Assembly (NCBI GenBank): GCA_900543695.1
Contig: UQSG01000031.1
Coordinates: forward strand, 1 to 25,775
Direction of reading: 5' to 3'
From: an uncultured Clostridium sp.
GTDB lineage: Bacteria > Bacillota > Clostridia > UBA1212 > UBA1255
Length of the DNA stretch: 25,775 nucleotides
Shown here: positions 15,400 through 22,475 of the stretch, piece by piece
How positions within the stretch are numbered: the stretch's first letter is position 1
Layout of the letters: every line of letters starts with the position of its first letter
Program-made: the position numbers and the translations under genes
Notes under the pieces: model-generated
What the model saw: only the letters and a program-made list of their open reading frames with translations
Databases searched by the model: none
What the model was told of the DNA's origin: nothing

Positions 15400-16131
15400 T
15401 TAGTTTTGTATATACAGCTGCTTATATGGGTTCTGCGTATTCGGCGTCAGGACGTAGAACTTTTTTCCTCGCCCGGAATCCGCATGCAGGCGCCCGCCGA
15501 AATATTCCGTATATTTTTCGAGATATGGCCGGACTTCTTCCAAATCCGCCTCGGAGGCCTCTCTGGCGTTGACCTGTTCGGGAAATTTTCGTACGAGCCC
15601 GGAGCAGCGCAGGAATATTTTCCCGCCGTGCATCCCGGTTCCGCAGAAGTTTCCTGCGATGTCGTCGCCGTATCCGATTCCGAGAACGATAATCAGTCCG
15701 CCCGCCTGATATTCCCCGAGGAAGCTGCCGCAGCGGCCCCCGATTACGAGAACGGGGAGCTTGTCGGCGTACGCTTTCATATGGATTCCCGCGCGGTATC
15801 CTGCGTCGTCCCTCACATAAATTGCCCCGCCCCGCATAGCGTAGCCCGCAGCGTCTCCGGTGCTGCCGTGAACAACAATCGTTCCCGCATTCATCGTATC
15901 TCCCGTCGCATCCTGCGCATTCCCGTTTACTATGATATCCGCGCCGTCAAGATACGCGCCGAGCGCGTTGCCTGGCACCCCGTTCAGAGTAATCGTTTTT
16001 CCGCTCTGGCCGCTCCCAATGAAGCGCTGGCCCAGGCAGTTGTTTACAGTCACCGTCCGGCCGCCCGCGGCGATGTCCCTGTTTAATGTCTGATAATCGA
16101 ATCCGTATTTTTTTGCATCCAGCACAGTCAT
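15400..16131 (-). CDS. glutamate synthase GXGXG (GltB C-terminal) domain, separate subunit
   Basis: The 243-residue protein is a right-handed beta-helix of the GltB C-terminal type. Repeated G-x-x-x-G turns are seen in GQSGKTITLNGVPGNALGAYLDGADIIVNGNAQDATGDTMNAG, GGAIYVRDDAGYRAGIHM and GYGDDIAGNFCGTGMHGGKIFLRC. In normal GltB this domain is structural and lines the ammonia tunnel between the glutaminase and FMN sites. Here it is its own polypeptide. The start ATG overlaps the stop of the FAD oxidoreductase by 4 bases (ATGA), so translation is coupled. Confidence 0.9.
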   Translation of the reverse strand: MTVLDAKKYGFDYQTLNRDIAAGGRTVTVNNCLGQRFIGSGQSGKTITLNGVPGNALGAYLDGADIIVNGNAQDATGDTMNAGTIVVHGSTGDAAGYAMRGGAIYVRDDAGYRAGIHMKAYADKLPVLVIGGRCGSFLGEYQAGGLIIVLGIGYGDDIAGNFCGTGMHGGKIFLRCSGLVRKFPEQVNAREASEADLEEVRPYLEKYTEYFGGRLHADSGRGKKFYVLTPNTQNPYKQLYIQN

Positions 16132-17387
16132 GACTGCAGCCCTCCCAGCTTCTGGAGCCTGTATTTCTGCGAAAACGCCATCAGTCCCGGCGATTCGCAG
16201 AGCAGCTCGAAATCAACGGTGTCCAGGGGAATCTTCTCCCGGATCAGGGCGGTGTAAATACCGGCCCGCTCGACGTTTCCGGTCAGGATGTATCCCTTCA
16301 GAAGATTGTCCCTATAATATAATATTTTATAATTCCTGTCATCCTTCTTTTCATACGTCACCCCGTCATAGGAGCCTGCCGTAATGATAGGAAGGCCGAA
16401 AAAGCCAATCGCATTCATCGGGATCGCCTGGCCGAACGAAGAGCGGCCGCCCGCCATATTGATCCCCGCAGCCTCGCCCTGCCGGTATGCATTCGGGAGC
16501 AGCGCCAGAATTCGGCTCTGCTCCGAGGAAATATCGTAGCTTTCCGTACAGTCCCCCGCCGCGTAAACGTCCTTCAGGCTCGTTTCCTGGTATTGATCCG
16601 TTATAATGCCGCGCCCGACGGCGCCTCCGGCTTCCCGAATCAGCGCAGTCCGCGGACGGACTCCGACCGCAAGCACGAGAAGGTCAAATGTCAGCTCCTC
16701 ACCGCTGTCCAGTACCGCGCTGTTTCCGCGGAATTCCCGCACGGTCTGTCCGAGACGGAACGTTACGTTATGCGCCTCGATCTGTTTCCTTACAATCTGA
16801 GCAGACGTTTCGTTCAGAATGCTGGATAAAATCCGCGGGCTCAGATCCACAACGGTTACGGAATGTACGCGCCGCGAAATTCCCTCGCAGCATTTTAAGC
16901 CGATCAGGCCCGCTCCCAGGATCAGGACCTTTTTATCAGGCGCCAGCGCTTTCTCCAGAGACAGCGCATCGTCCAGCGTCATGAAATAATATTTGTTTGC
17001 AACGGTTTCCAGTCCTGCAAACGGCGGTACGAACGGTTCCGAGCCGGTCGATACCATTAACTTTGAATATGCCAGCACCGCGCCGTCCTCCAGCGTCACG
17101 GTATGCGCCGCAGGATCGATGGAAACGGCTGTTTTCCCCAAATACGTGTCACAGCCATTGCGCTCGTAAAAGCCGGAATCACGGTACAGCATGCGGGTGC
17201 GGTCCGTTTTTCCCTCCAGAAGATACGAGATCAGCGGACGGGAGTACGTATGATAAGGCTCCGAAGAGACTACGGCAATCTTCCCCTCCGGATCCGTTTT
17301 GCGGATCCCCTCGATCGTTCCGATCGCTGCTGCGGAATTTCCGATCACCACATATTGATACGCTTTTTTCTGATTTACTCCTTCCAT
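16128..17387 (-). CDS. FAD-dependent NAD(P)H oxidoreductase, electron input for glutamate synthase
   Basis: The 419-residue pyridine-nucleotide-disulfide family protein has an N-terminal FAD motif (VVIGNSAAAIGTIEGIRK), then SEPYHTYSRPLISYLL, ATG-like STGSEPFVPP, a second Rossmann GxGxxG for NAD(P)H (VLILGAGLIGLKCCEGISR), and the FAD-binding DVYAAGDCTES. It has no redox-active CxxxxC, so it resembles ferredoxin/rubredoxin/NirB-type reductases. Instead of a standard GltD, this protein plus the ferredoxin gene probably carries electrons from NAD(P)H to the FMN subunit. ATG at 17387, with a ribosome binding site overlapping the ferredoxin stop. The 4-base overlap with the next gene indicates coupling. 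Confidence 0.9.
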   Translation of the reverse strand: MEGVNQKKAYQYVVIGNSAAAIGTIEGIRKTDPEGKIAVVSSEPYHTYSRPLISYLLEGKTDRTRMLYRDSGFYERNGCDTYLGKTAVSIDPAAHTVTLEDGAVLAYSKLMVSTGSEPFVPPFAGLETVANKYYFMTLDDALSLEKALAPDKKVLILGAGLIGLKCCEGISRRVHSVTVVDLSPRILSSILNETSAQIVRKQIEAHNVTFRLGQTVREFRGNSAVLDSGEELTFDLLVLAVGVRPRTALIREAGGAVGRGIITDQYQETSLKDVYAAGDCTESYDISSEQSRILALLPNAYRQGEAAGINMAGGRSSFGQAIPMNAIGFFGLPIITAGSYDGVTYEKKDDRNYKILYYRDNLLKGYILTGNVERAGIYTALIREKIPLDTVDFELLCESPGLMAFSQKYRLQKLGGLQS

Positions 17388-17393
17388 GCCGCC

Positions 17394-17822
17394 TCACCTT
17401 TCTTCATATACGATGGCGCCGTTCGGGCAGTGCTTGACGCACTGCGGCACGCCTTCTTTTGTTTTTAGACAGAGCTCGCATTTCTGCATGGCGCCTTCGG
17501 CGGACGGCATGATCGCCCCATACGGGCAGCTCAGCACGCAGGTGTAGCAGCCAACGCATTTCTCCCGGTTGATGGAAATCACGCCGTCCTGCTGCGTCAG
17601 TGCTCCGCTGATGCAGCCCTTCACGCACAGCGGTACGTCGCAGTGGCGGCAGGATACGGCAAAAGAAATGTCTCCGCGTTCCTCAATCCGGATATTGGGA
17701 TTGATTGTAAGGTTCTTCAGGGCTTTTGCCATATTTTGCGCTCCGGAGTTCGCAAAAGCACAATAATATTCGCATAAATGGCACGCCAGGCACCATTTTT
17801 CATTCACATAAACTTTCATCAT
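17394..17822 (-). CDS. 4x[4Fe-4S] ferredoxin-like electron-transfer subunit (HycB/DmsB type)
   Basis: The 142-residue protein has sixteen cysteines in four groups: WCLACHLCEYYC, SCRHCDVPLCVKGC, KCVGCYTCVLSCPYGA and KCELCLKTKEGVPQCVKHCPNGA. This is the pattern of four-cluster polyferredoxins such as HycB and DmsB. It lies between the FMN/Fe-S subunit (10 bases before) and the FAD oxidoreductase (6 bases after), so it should shuttle electrons between them. The start is ATG at 17822, or 17819 (two adjacent ATGs), with GAGGGAC upstream. Confidence 0.92.
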   Translation of the reverse strand: MMKVYVNEKWCLACHLCEYYCAFANSGAQNMAKALKNLTINPNIRIEERGDISFAVSCRHCDVPLCVKGCISGALTQQDGVISINREKCVGCYTCVLSCPYGAIMPSAEGAMQKCELCLKTKEGVPQCVKHCPNGAIVYEER

Positions 17823-17832
17823 GATCCGTCCC

Positions 17833-19338
17833 TCACTCTCCGGCGTGCTTGATTCCTAATATTTCAAGCTCTTTCTCATTCAGGCCGACGCCGCGGAGCA
17901 TCAGGCGGTTGCCCTTCAGCGCCTCGATGGAATTGATCCCCATTCCGCCCATCAGCTCTTTAATTTCGTGATTCCATGCCGTCAGCAGATTTATAAGCCT
18001 TTGAGAACCGAGCTCGGGATTCAGGCGTCTGACAAGCTCTGGGCGCTGCGTCGCAATCCCCCAGTTGCAATTGCCCGTCTGGCACGTTCTGCAGAGATGA
18101 CAGCCGAGCGCCAGCAGCGCGCTCGTCGCAATGTATACAGCGTCGGCCCCCAGAGCGATGGCCTTCACAACATCTGCGCTGTTGCGGATACTCCCACCCA
18201 CAACCAGGGAAACCTCGTTCCGGATTCCCTCCTGGCGCAGCCGTTCATCCACGCTTGCAAGCGCCAGCTCAATCGGGATTCCCACATTGTCGCGAATTCT
18301 CGTCGGCGCCGCGCCCGTACCGCCGCGGAAGCCGTCGATCGCTATGATGTCAGCGCCGCTGCGGGCGATTCCGCTTGCAATTGCCGCAATATTATGCACC
18401 GCTGCGACCTTCACGATAACCGGCTTTTTATAGCGCGTCGCCTCCTTCAGGGAAAATACGAGCTGTCGCAGGTCCTCGATGGAATAGATGTCGTGGTGCG
18501 GAGCCGGCGAAATCGCATCGGAGCCTTCCGGAATCATCCGCGTCTTTGAAATATCCCCCACGATTTTCGTACCGGGAAGATGACCGCCGATGCCGGGCTT
18601 TGCCCCCTGTCCCATTTTGATTTCAATCGCGGCGCCGGCCTCCAGATATGCCTTGTGGACGCCGAACCGTCCCGAAGCCACCTGAACGATCGTATTGCTG
18701 CCGTACTGATAAAAATCCTCATGCAGCCCGCCCTCGCCCGTATTGTAGAACGTGCCGAGCGCCTGCGCGGCCCGGGCGAGGCTTTCATGCGCGTTATAGC
18801 TGATCGATCCGTACGACATCGCGGAAAACAGAACCGGCAGCTGAAGCTCCAGCTGGGGCGGCAGATTGTCCACCAGGTTTCCTTCCCGGTCGCGCTCGAT
18901 GCCGACATTTTTTTTGCCGAGGAAAACCTTCGTTTCCATCGGCTCCCGCAGCGGATCGATCGGAGGATTTGTAACCTGCGACGCGTTAATCAGCATTTTA
19001 TCCCAGTATACGGGGAAAGGATTCGGGTTTCCCATGGAGGACAGAAGCACGCCTCCGCTTCCTGCCTGCAGATAGACTTCTTTGATCGCCTGCGCGCTCC
19101 AGTTGGCGTTTTCTTTAAAGGTATGATCCGTTTTTACAATTTTAAGCGCTTTGGTCGGGCACAGACAGACGCACCTGTGGCAATTGACGCATTTTGTCTC
19201 GTCGCTGATCATGCTCCTTGCATCGGCGTCATACGAGTGTACCCCGTTTGCGCACTGCCGTTCGCAAACGCGGCAGGCAATGCATCTTTTTTCATTTCTT
19301 ACGATCTCATAGTCGGGATAGGAATAATTCAACGGCAT
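17833..19338 (-). CDS. glutamate synthase FMN/Fe-S catalytic subunit with N-terminal ferredoxin domain
   Basis: The 501-residue protein starts with two [4Fe-4S] motifs (CIACRVCERQCANG and CVNCHRCVCLCPTKA). The FMN-binding TIM-barrel synthase domain follows: FSAMSYGSISYNAHESLARAA, GQGAKPGIGGHLPG, SPAPHHDIYSIEDLRQL, GADIIAIDGFRGGTGAAP. The 3Fe-4S site is CHLCRTCQTGNCNWGIATQ. It makes glutamate from 2-oxoglutarate and ammonia. I chose the ATG at 19338 (GGAGGCGA upstream) over a longer frame, since MPLNYSYPDYEIVRNEKRC is the natural family start. It overlaps the amidotransferase gene by 10 bases. The domain order resembles archaeal-type split GltB. Confidence 0.93.
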   Translation of the reverse strand: MPLNYSYPDYEIVRNEKRCIACRVCERQCANGVHSYDADARSMISDETKCVNCHRCVCLCPTKALKIVKTDHTFKENANWSAQAIKEVYLQAGSGGVLLSSMGNPNPFPVYWDKMLINASQVTNPPIDPLREPMETKVFLGKKNVGIERDREGNLVDNLPPQLELQLPVLFSAMSYGSISYNAHESLARAAQALGTFYNTGEGGLHEDFYQYGSNTIVQVASGRFGVHKAYLEAGAAIEIKMGQGAKPGIGGHLPGTKIVGDISKTRMIPEGSDAISPAPHHDIYSIEDLRQLVFSLKEATRYKKPVIVKVAAVHNIAAIASGIARSGADIIAIDGFRGGTGAAPTRIRDNVGIPIELALASVDERLRQEGIRNEVSLVVGGSIRNSADVVKAIALGADAVYIATSALLALGCHLCRTCQTGNCNWGIATQRPELVRRLNPELGSQRLINLLTAWNHEIKELMGGMGINSIEALKGNRLMLRGVGLNEKELEILGIKHAGE

Positions 19339-20438
19339 GACGGCTCGCCTCCGTTCCGATTTAATGTTATAATTACAGGCTCTCCGCCCTTCGGCGCCCA
19401 AATGCGTTCCACATCCGGCTCCATCATCCGGATTGCGCATTCCTCGCTTGCGATATATACGCGGTCGCCTTTCTCAGCGGCGACCATGGAGCGCAGCTTA
19501 AGCCGGTCGTTCAGCGCCATCAGACCGCCCTCAAAGCCGAGCAGGATCGAAAAGGGGCCCGTGATCAGCAGGCTGCTGTATACGTTTCTAAGATAGGTAT
19601 ACCGTTTCCGTTCCTCTTCGCTTTTCCCCGCGATCGTACTCCAAAACGGCGCGGCAATCACATGCGCCGTTTCCTCAAGCGTAAGCTTCCGGCGGCGAAG
19701 CAGAAAATCCACGATATATGTGATAACCTCCGTATCCGTCAGCAGCGTACATTTATATCCGTACATTTCGATGAAGCGCCGGTTTGCATCATAAGACGAA
19801 ATCTCGCCGTTATGTACGATCGAGTAGTCCAGCATTGCAAACGGATGCGCGCCGCCCCACCAGCCCGGCGTGTTCGTCGGATATCTCCCATGCGCCGTCC
19901 AGCTGTATCCCTCATATTCTTCCAGCCGGTAAAATGCACCGACATCCTCCGGATACCCTACTGCTTTAAAGACGCCCATGTTTTTGCCGCTGGAGAACAC
20001 ATACGCGCCGGTCAAATGCGTATTGATATGAATAACGGCTTTCACAACATATTCCTTCTCGTCCAGCTGGCTGTCGGCGAGCCGGTTATGATGCGGCGTT
20101 ACAAAATAGCGCCAGATCAGCGGCTCATTCGTAATTTTAGGAGATTTTCGGATGGGAATCTTCGAAAGGTTTACGACCTCAAATACCCGGTTCAGATATT
20201 TTTCGCACGCTTCCCGCGCTTCAATCGTATCGTAAAAAATATGCAGCGCGTATTGATCCTTGTACTGCGGGTATATTCCGTATCCCGCAAAGCCTCCGCC
20301 TAATCCGTTCGATCTGTCGTGCATCGTCGCCATGGATTTTACGATCAGATCTCCCGGAATATTTCCGCCGTCTCTTGATATGACGCCTGCGATCGCACAG
20401 CCGGACGGGATGCGGACATCGCCCTCTCTTTGCATCAT
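19329..20438 (-). CDS. glutamate synthase glutamine amidotransferase (class II) subunit
   Basis: The 369-residue protein is a class II Ntn-type glutaminase. The likely nucleophile is C14 in IPSGCAIAGVIS, followed by DRSNGLGGGFAGYGIYP, TAHGRYPTNTPGWWGGAHPF and YSIVHNGEISSYDANRRFIE. It releases ammonia from glutamine for the FMN subunit. Because class II enzymes need an N-terminal cysteine, the first 13 residues are probably removed, as in classical GltB propeptides. I placed the start at 20438 (GGAGG 10 bases upstream); a TTG at 20489 would fall against the leader terminator. It is the first gene of the operon. Confidence 0.9.
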   Translation of the reverse strand: MMQREGDVRIPSGCAIAGVISRDGGNIPGDLIVKSMATMHDRSNGLGGGFAGYGIYPQYKDQYALHIFYDTIEAREACEKYLNRVFEVVNLSKIPIRKSPKITNEPLIWRYFVTPHHNRLADSQLDEKEYVVKAVIHINTHLTGAYVFSSGKNMGVFKAVGYPEDVGAFYRLEEYEGYSWTAHGRYPTNTPGWWGGAHPFAMLDYSIVHNGEISSYDANRRFIEMYGYKCTLLTDTEVITYIVDFLLRRRKLTLEETAHVIAAPFWSTIAGKSEEERKRYTYLRNVYSSLLITGPFSILLGFEGGLMALNDRLKLRSMVAAEKGDRVYIASEECAIRMMEPDVERIWAPKGGEPVIITLNRNGGEPSCR

Positions 20439-20490
20439 AGCAGCAGTTCCTCCTTCATTCGTCCGGTTCGCCGTCCGGACCTTCTGCAAA

Positions 20491-20546
20491 TAAGAAAAAG
20501 GCGTTCACAGATGCGCAGGTTGGCCTGTACATGTGTGAACGCCTTT
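20491..20546 (-). terminator. leader intrinsic terminator (attenuator) of the nitrogen operon
   Basis: A perfect 13-bp stem (minus strand: AAAGGCGTTCACA at 20546-20534 with TGTGAACGCCTTT at 20509-20497) is followed by TTTTTCTTATTT. It starts only a few bases after the predicted transcription start and ends before the first gene's ribosome binding site. Transcription should stop here unless the hairpin is prevented from forming. Confidence 0.85.
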
Positions 20547-20551
20547 GTTCA
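20536..20551 (-). promoter_or_regulatory. candidate ANTAR-type antiterminator hairpin
   Basis: In the RNA (minus strand) TGAAC and GTTCA pair around the six-base loop AAAGGC. ANTAR target hairpins have six-base loops with A at position 1 and G at position 4, and this loop fits. The hairpin shares bases with the 5' arm of the terminator, so the two folds exclude each other. Only one such hairpin is visible; the usual ANTAR target has two. Confidence 0.45.
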
Positions 20552-20558
20552 GTGAAAC

Positions 20559-20587
20559 ATTATATAACATCGGTTTCATGATGTCAA
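20559..20587 (-). promoter_or_regulatory. consensus sigma-A promoter of the nitrogen operon
   Basis: On the minus strand there is a perfect TTGACA (20587-20582), a 17-base spacer and a perfect TATAAT (20564-20559). The start point should lie near 20552. The -35 directly abuts the 28-bp target duplication of the insertion sequence. Confidence 0.92.
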
Positions 20588-20615
20588 CAGCTAATTTATG
20601 CTTTTCGCAGCGGAA
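20588..20615. repeat. left copy of 28-bp target-site duplication
   Basis: A 28-bp direct repeat beginning CAGCTAATTTATG and ending GCAGCGGAA lies immediately left of the insertion sequence. It is identical to 22341-22368. Confidence 0.92.
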
Positions 20616-20729
20616 TGTAAGTCATTTATGATAATGTCCTAATAAACCACAAGAGAAAATGTCCCGAATGTGGTAAGCTACCTACATCAATATATGGAGG
20701 TGGAGATCATTAGGAGGATTGAATTAAAT

Positions 20730-22108
20730 ATGGATGAACAGAAGAAGTATGAGGTAATCAAGAAGCTGGTCGACACAAATGGAAACAAAGATAGAGCTGC
20801 CATGACATTGGGTATCAGCAGAAGACAGGTGAACCGTTTAATCATCGCATACAATGACGAAGGTAAAGGTGCCTTTGTACACGGAAACAGAGGGCGAAAG
20901 CCAGCCATAACGACATTGGATGAGGTACGTAGAACCGTAGTGGATCTCTATCGCACAAAATACTATGGAGCTAATTTCGTACACTTTACGGAGCTTCTGA
21001 AACGTAATGAGAATATATCACTTTCCGTATCAGCCGTAACCAACTATCTTGAAACAGAAAATATCTATTCGCCACGTGTTACAAAAGCAAAGAGGAAAAG
21101 GATCAGAAAAGAACTCGAGCAGAAAAAGGCTAACGCAAGGACAAAGAAAGAAGCTGATGCAATTCAGACAAATATTGTGGCCGTTGAGGACGCCCATTCC
21201 AGGCGCCCGAGATGTGCATATTTCGGCGAATTACTGCAGATGGACCCACTCCATACGAATGGTTCGGGACGAAAAAAACAACCCTACATATCGCCGTAGA
21301 CGATGCCACCGGAAGTATAGTAGGAGCCTATTTAGACAGGCAGGAAACCTTGAAAGGATATTACAACGTATATGCCCAGATTCTGCGCAAATATGGGATT
21401 CCCTACAAGTTCTTTACTGACCGTCGTACAGTATTTACATACAAAAAGAAAAATGCCCCTGACATTGGTGAGGATGTCTGTACGCAGTTTGCTTACGCAT
21501 GTAAACAGTTTGGCACAGCAATTGAATACAGCAGTGTTCCGCAAGCCAAAGGACGGGTGGAGCGTATGTTTGAAAGCTTGCAGTCACGCCTACCGGTCGA
21601 GCTTAGACTGGCAGGCATAACTGACGTAGATGCGGCGAATGAATTCCTTGACCACTACATCGATGAATTCAATGCCAGATTCGCCCTACCCGTTAATAGT
21701 ATCAAATCTGTGTTTGAAACGCAACCCTCGGAAGAAACCATCAACCTGACCCTTGCCATTCTGACACAAAGAACCGTAGACAGCGGACACTGTATTCAAT
21801 TCAATAATCGATACTACAGGATGCTGGATTCCAACGGCATGCAGGAACATTACAGAAAAGGAACTAAAGCCATGGTAATCCAAGCTTTTGACGGCAGTCT
21901 CTTCTGTTCCGTAAACGACAACACGATTTATGTATTGGATGAAATTCCCAAACGAGAAACGAAGTCAGAAGAATTCGATCCGGAGTATGAAAAGCCAGCA
22001 CCGCAAAAAAGATACATACCACCAATGAATCATCCATGGAGAAGCAAATCGTTTTGGAAATTTGTAAAATCACAGCAACATCATTTGACGGACGATGTTT
22101 CGGCATAA
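20730..22108 (+). pseudogene. IS1202-family transposase, frameshifted
   Basis: The N-terminal frame (20730-21299) starts MDEQKKYEVIKKLVDTNGNKDRAAMTLGISRRQVNRLI (HTH) with AGGAGG upstream, and runs to AYFGELLQMD, the first acidic residue of the DDE core. It then loses register. The second frame (to 22108, -1 relative) carries PYEWFGTKKTTLHIAVDDATGSIVGAYLD, FFTDRRTVF and PQAKGRVERMFESLQSRLP, the rest of the core and C-terminus. One base, most simply a G after GAC near 21246, appears to be missing. Restoring it joins QMD directly to an A-T-PYEWFG-like motif. As written, no full transposase is made. Confidence 0.85.
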
Positions 22109-22125
22109 AAAAGAGCGGGAACGAA

Positions 22126-22304
22126 GTCAAGGGACAGTACGCTGACCGCGGGTAGCGGTCGGGCAGCCCTTGACGGAGTGACACGGAAAACCCTTTGAGC
22201 AGGTAGGAAGGAGAAGCCTTCCCACCTGCCTCCCCGACGAGGGGTGGGGTTTGGGGCAAAGCCCCAAAAGCAACAAAAACATTACATCTCATGGTGCTAA
22301 TGTT
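22126..22304. other. run of five hairpins between transposase and right end of the IS
   Basis: The non-coding tail of the element holds consecutive inverted repeats. GTCAAGGG/CCCTTGAC (22126-22174) encloses GACCGC/GCGGTC. A 12-bp near-perfect stem (GCAGGT-x-GGAAGG) lies at 22199-22229. CCCC/GGGG is at 22232-22244. TTGGGGC/GCCCCAA is at 22251-22267. AACATTA/TAATGTT is at 22278-22304 and is followed by TTTT. No reading frame is supported here. Confidence 0.6.
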
Positions 22305-22340
22305 TTCCTATTTTCGGGACATTTTCAAAAATGGTTGACA

Positions 22341-22368
22341 CAGCTAATTTATGCTTTTCGCAGCGGAA
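22341..22368. repeat. right copy of 28-bp target-site duplication
   Basis: Identical over 28 bp to 20588-20615 and directly abutting the right inverted repeat of the insertion sequence. Only 9 bases separate it from the -35 of the DUF3737 promoter. Confidence 0.92.
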
Positions 22369-22377
22369 AGAAAACGC

Positions 22378-22408
22378 TTGACTTGGAGCTGGCTACAGGT
22401 GGTATCAT
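22378..22408 (+). promoter_or_regulatory. MerR-type promoter (19-base spacer) for DUF3737
   Basis: TTGACT (22378-22383) and TATCAT (22403-22408) are separated by 19 bases. The spacer is too long for normal sigma-A use and carries an imperfect dyad around TGGAGCTGGCTACA. Long-spaced promoters with a CTTGGAG-like dyad between -35 and -10 are the hallmark of MerR-family activators. No MerR gene lies in this window. Confidence 0.6.
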
Positions 22409-22475
22409 ATCCGAGACGGGACAGATTCCATTGTCCCGCCGCCTTGAAAACTCTTTAATAAAGGAAGGTTGTTCT

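Larger units (their letters stand above)
20616..22340 (+). mobile_element. IS1202-family insertion sequence (1,725 bp)
   Basis: The element is bounded by imperfect inverted repeats. Left, 20616-20639, begins TGTAAGTCATTTATGATAATG; the right end read on the minus strand (22340-22317) begins TGTCAACCATTTTTGAAAATG, with 19 of the first 24 positions matching. It is flanked by 28-bp direct repeats. The length (1,725 bp) and long duplication fit the IS1202 group (IS1202 itself is about 1.75 kb with a 27-bp duplication, from recollection). The single transposase has an HTH N-terminus and an integrase-type core. The left end has a second copy of the inner repeat core (GAAAATGTCCCGAA at 20655-20668, matching 22313-22326 inverted). 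Confidence 0.88.

Noticed and set aside
20439..20489. TTG start at 20489 for the amidotransferase subunit
   Set aside because: It would start against the leader terminator and add residues unlike the family; the ATG at 20438 has a GGAGG site.
20588..20615. Target duplication as a Xer/dif-like site, as used by some IS1202 relatives
   Set aside because: The 28 bp show no recognisable XerC/XerD arms.
21272..21278. Run of seven A as a programmed -1 frameshift site in the transposase
   Set aside because: The slippery A-run is in the right register, but the conserved PYEWFG motif is already in the -1 frame upstream of it, so slipping there would not rebuild the known protein. A one-base deletion further upstream explains it better.
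22251..22475. Extended N-terminus of the DUF3737 gene reaching into the insertion sequence
   Set aside because: The frame is open by chance across the IS end and the duplication; the ATG at 22476 has a proper ribosome binding site.
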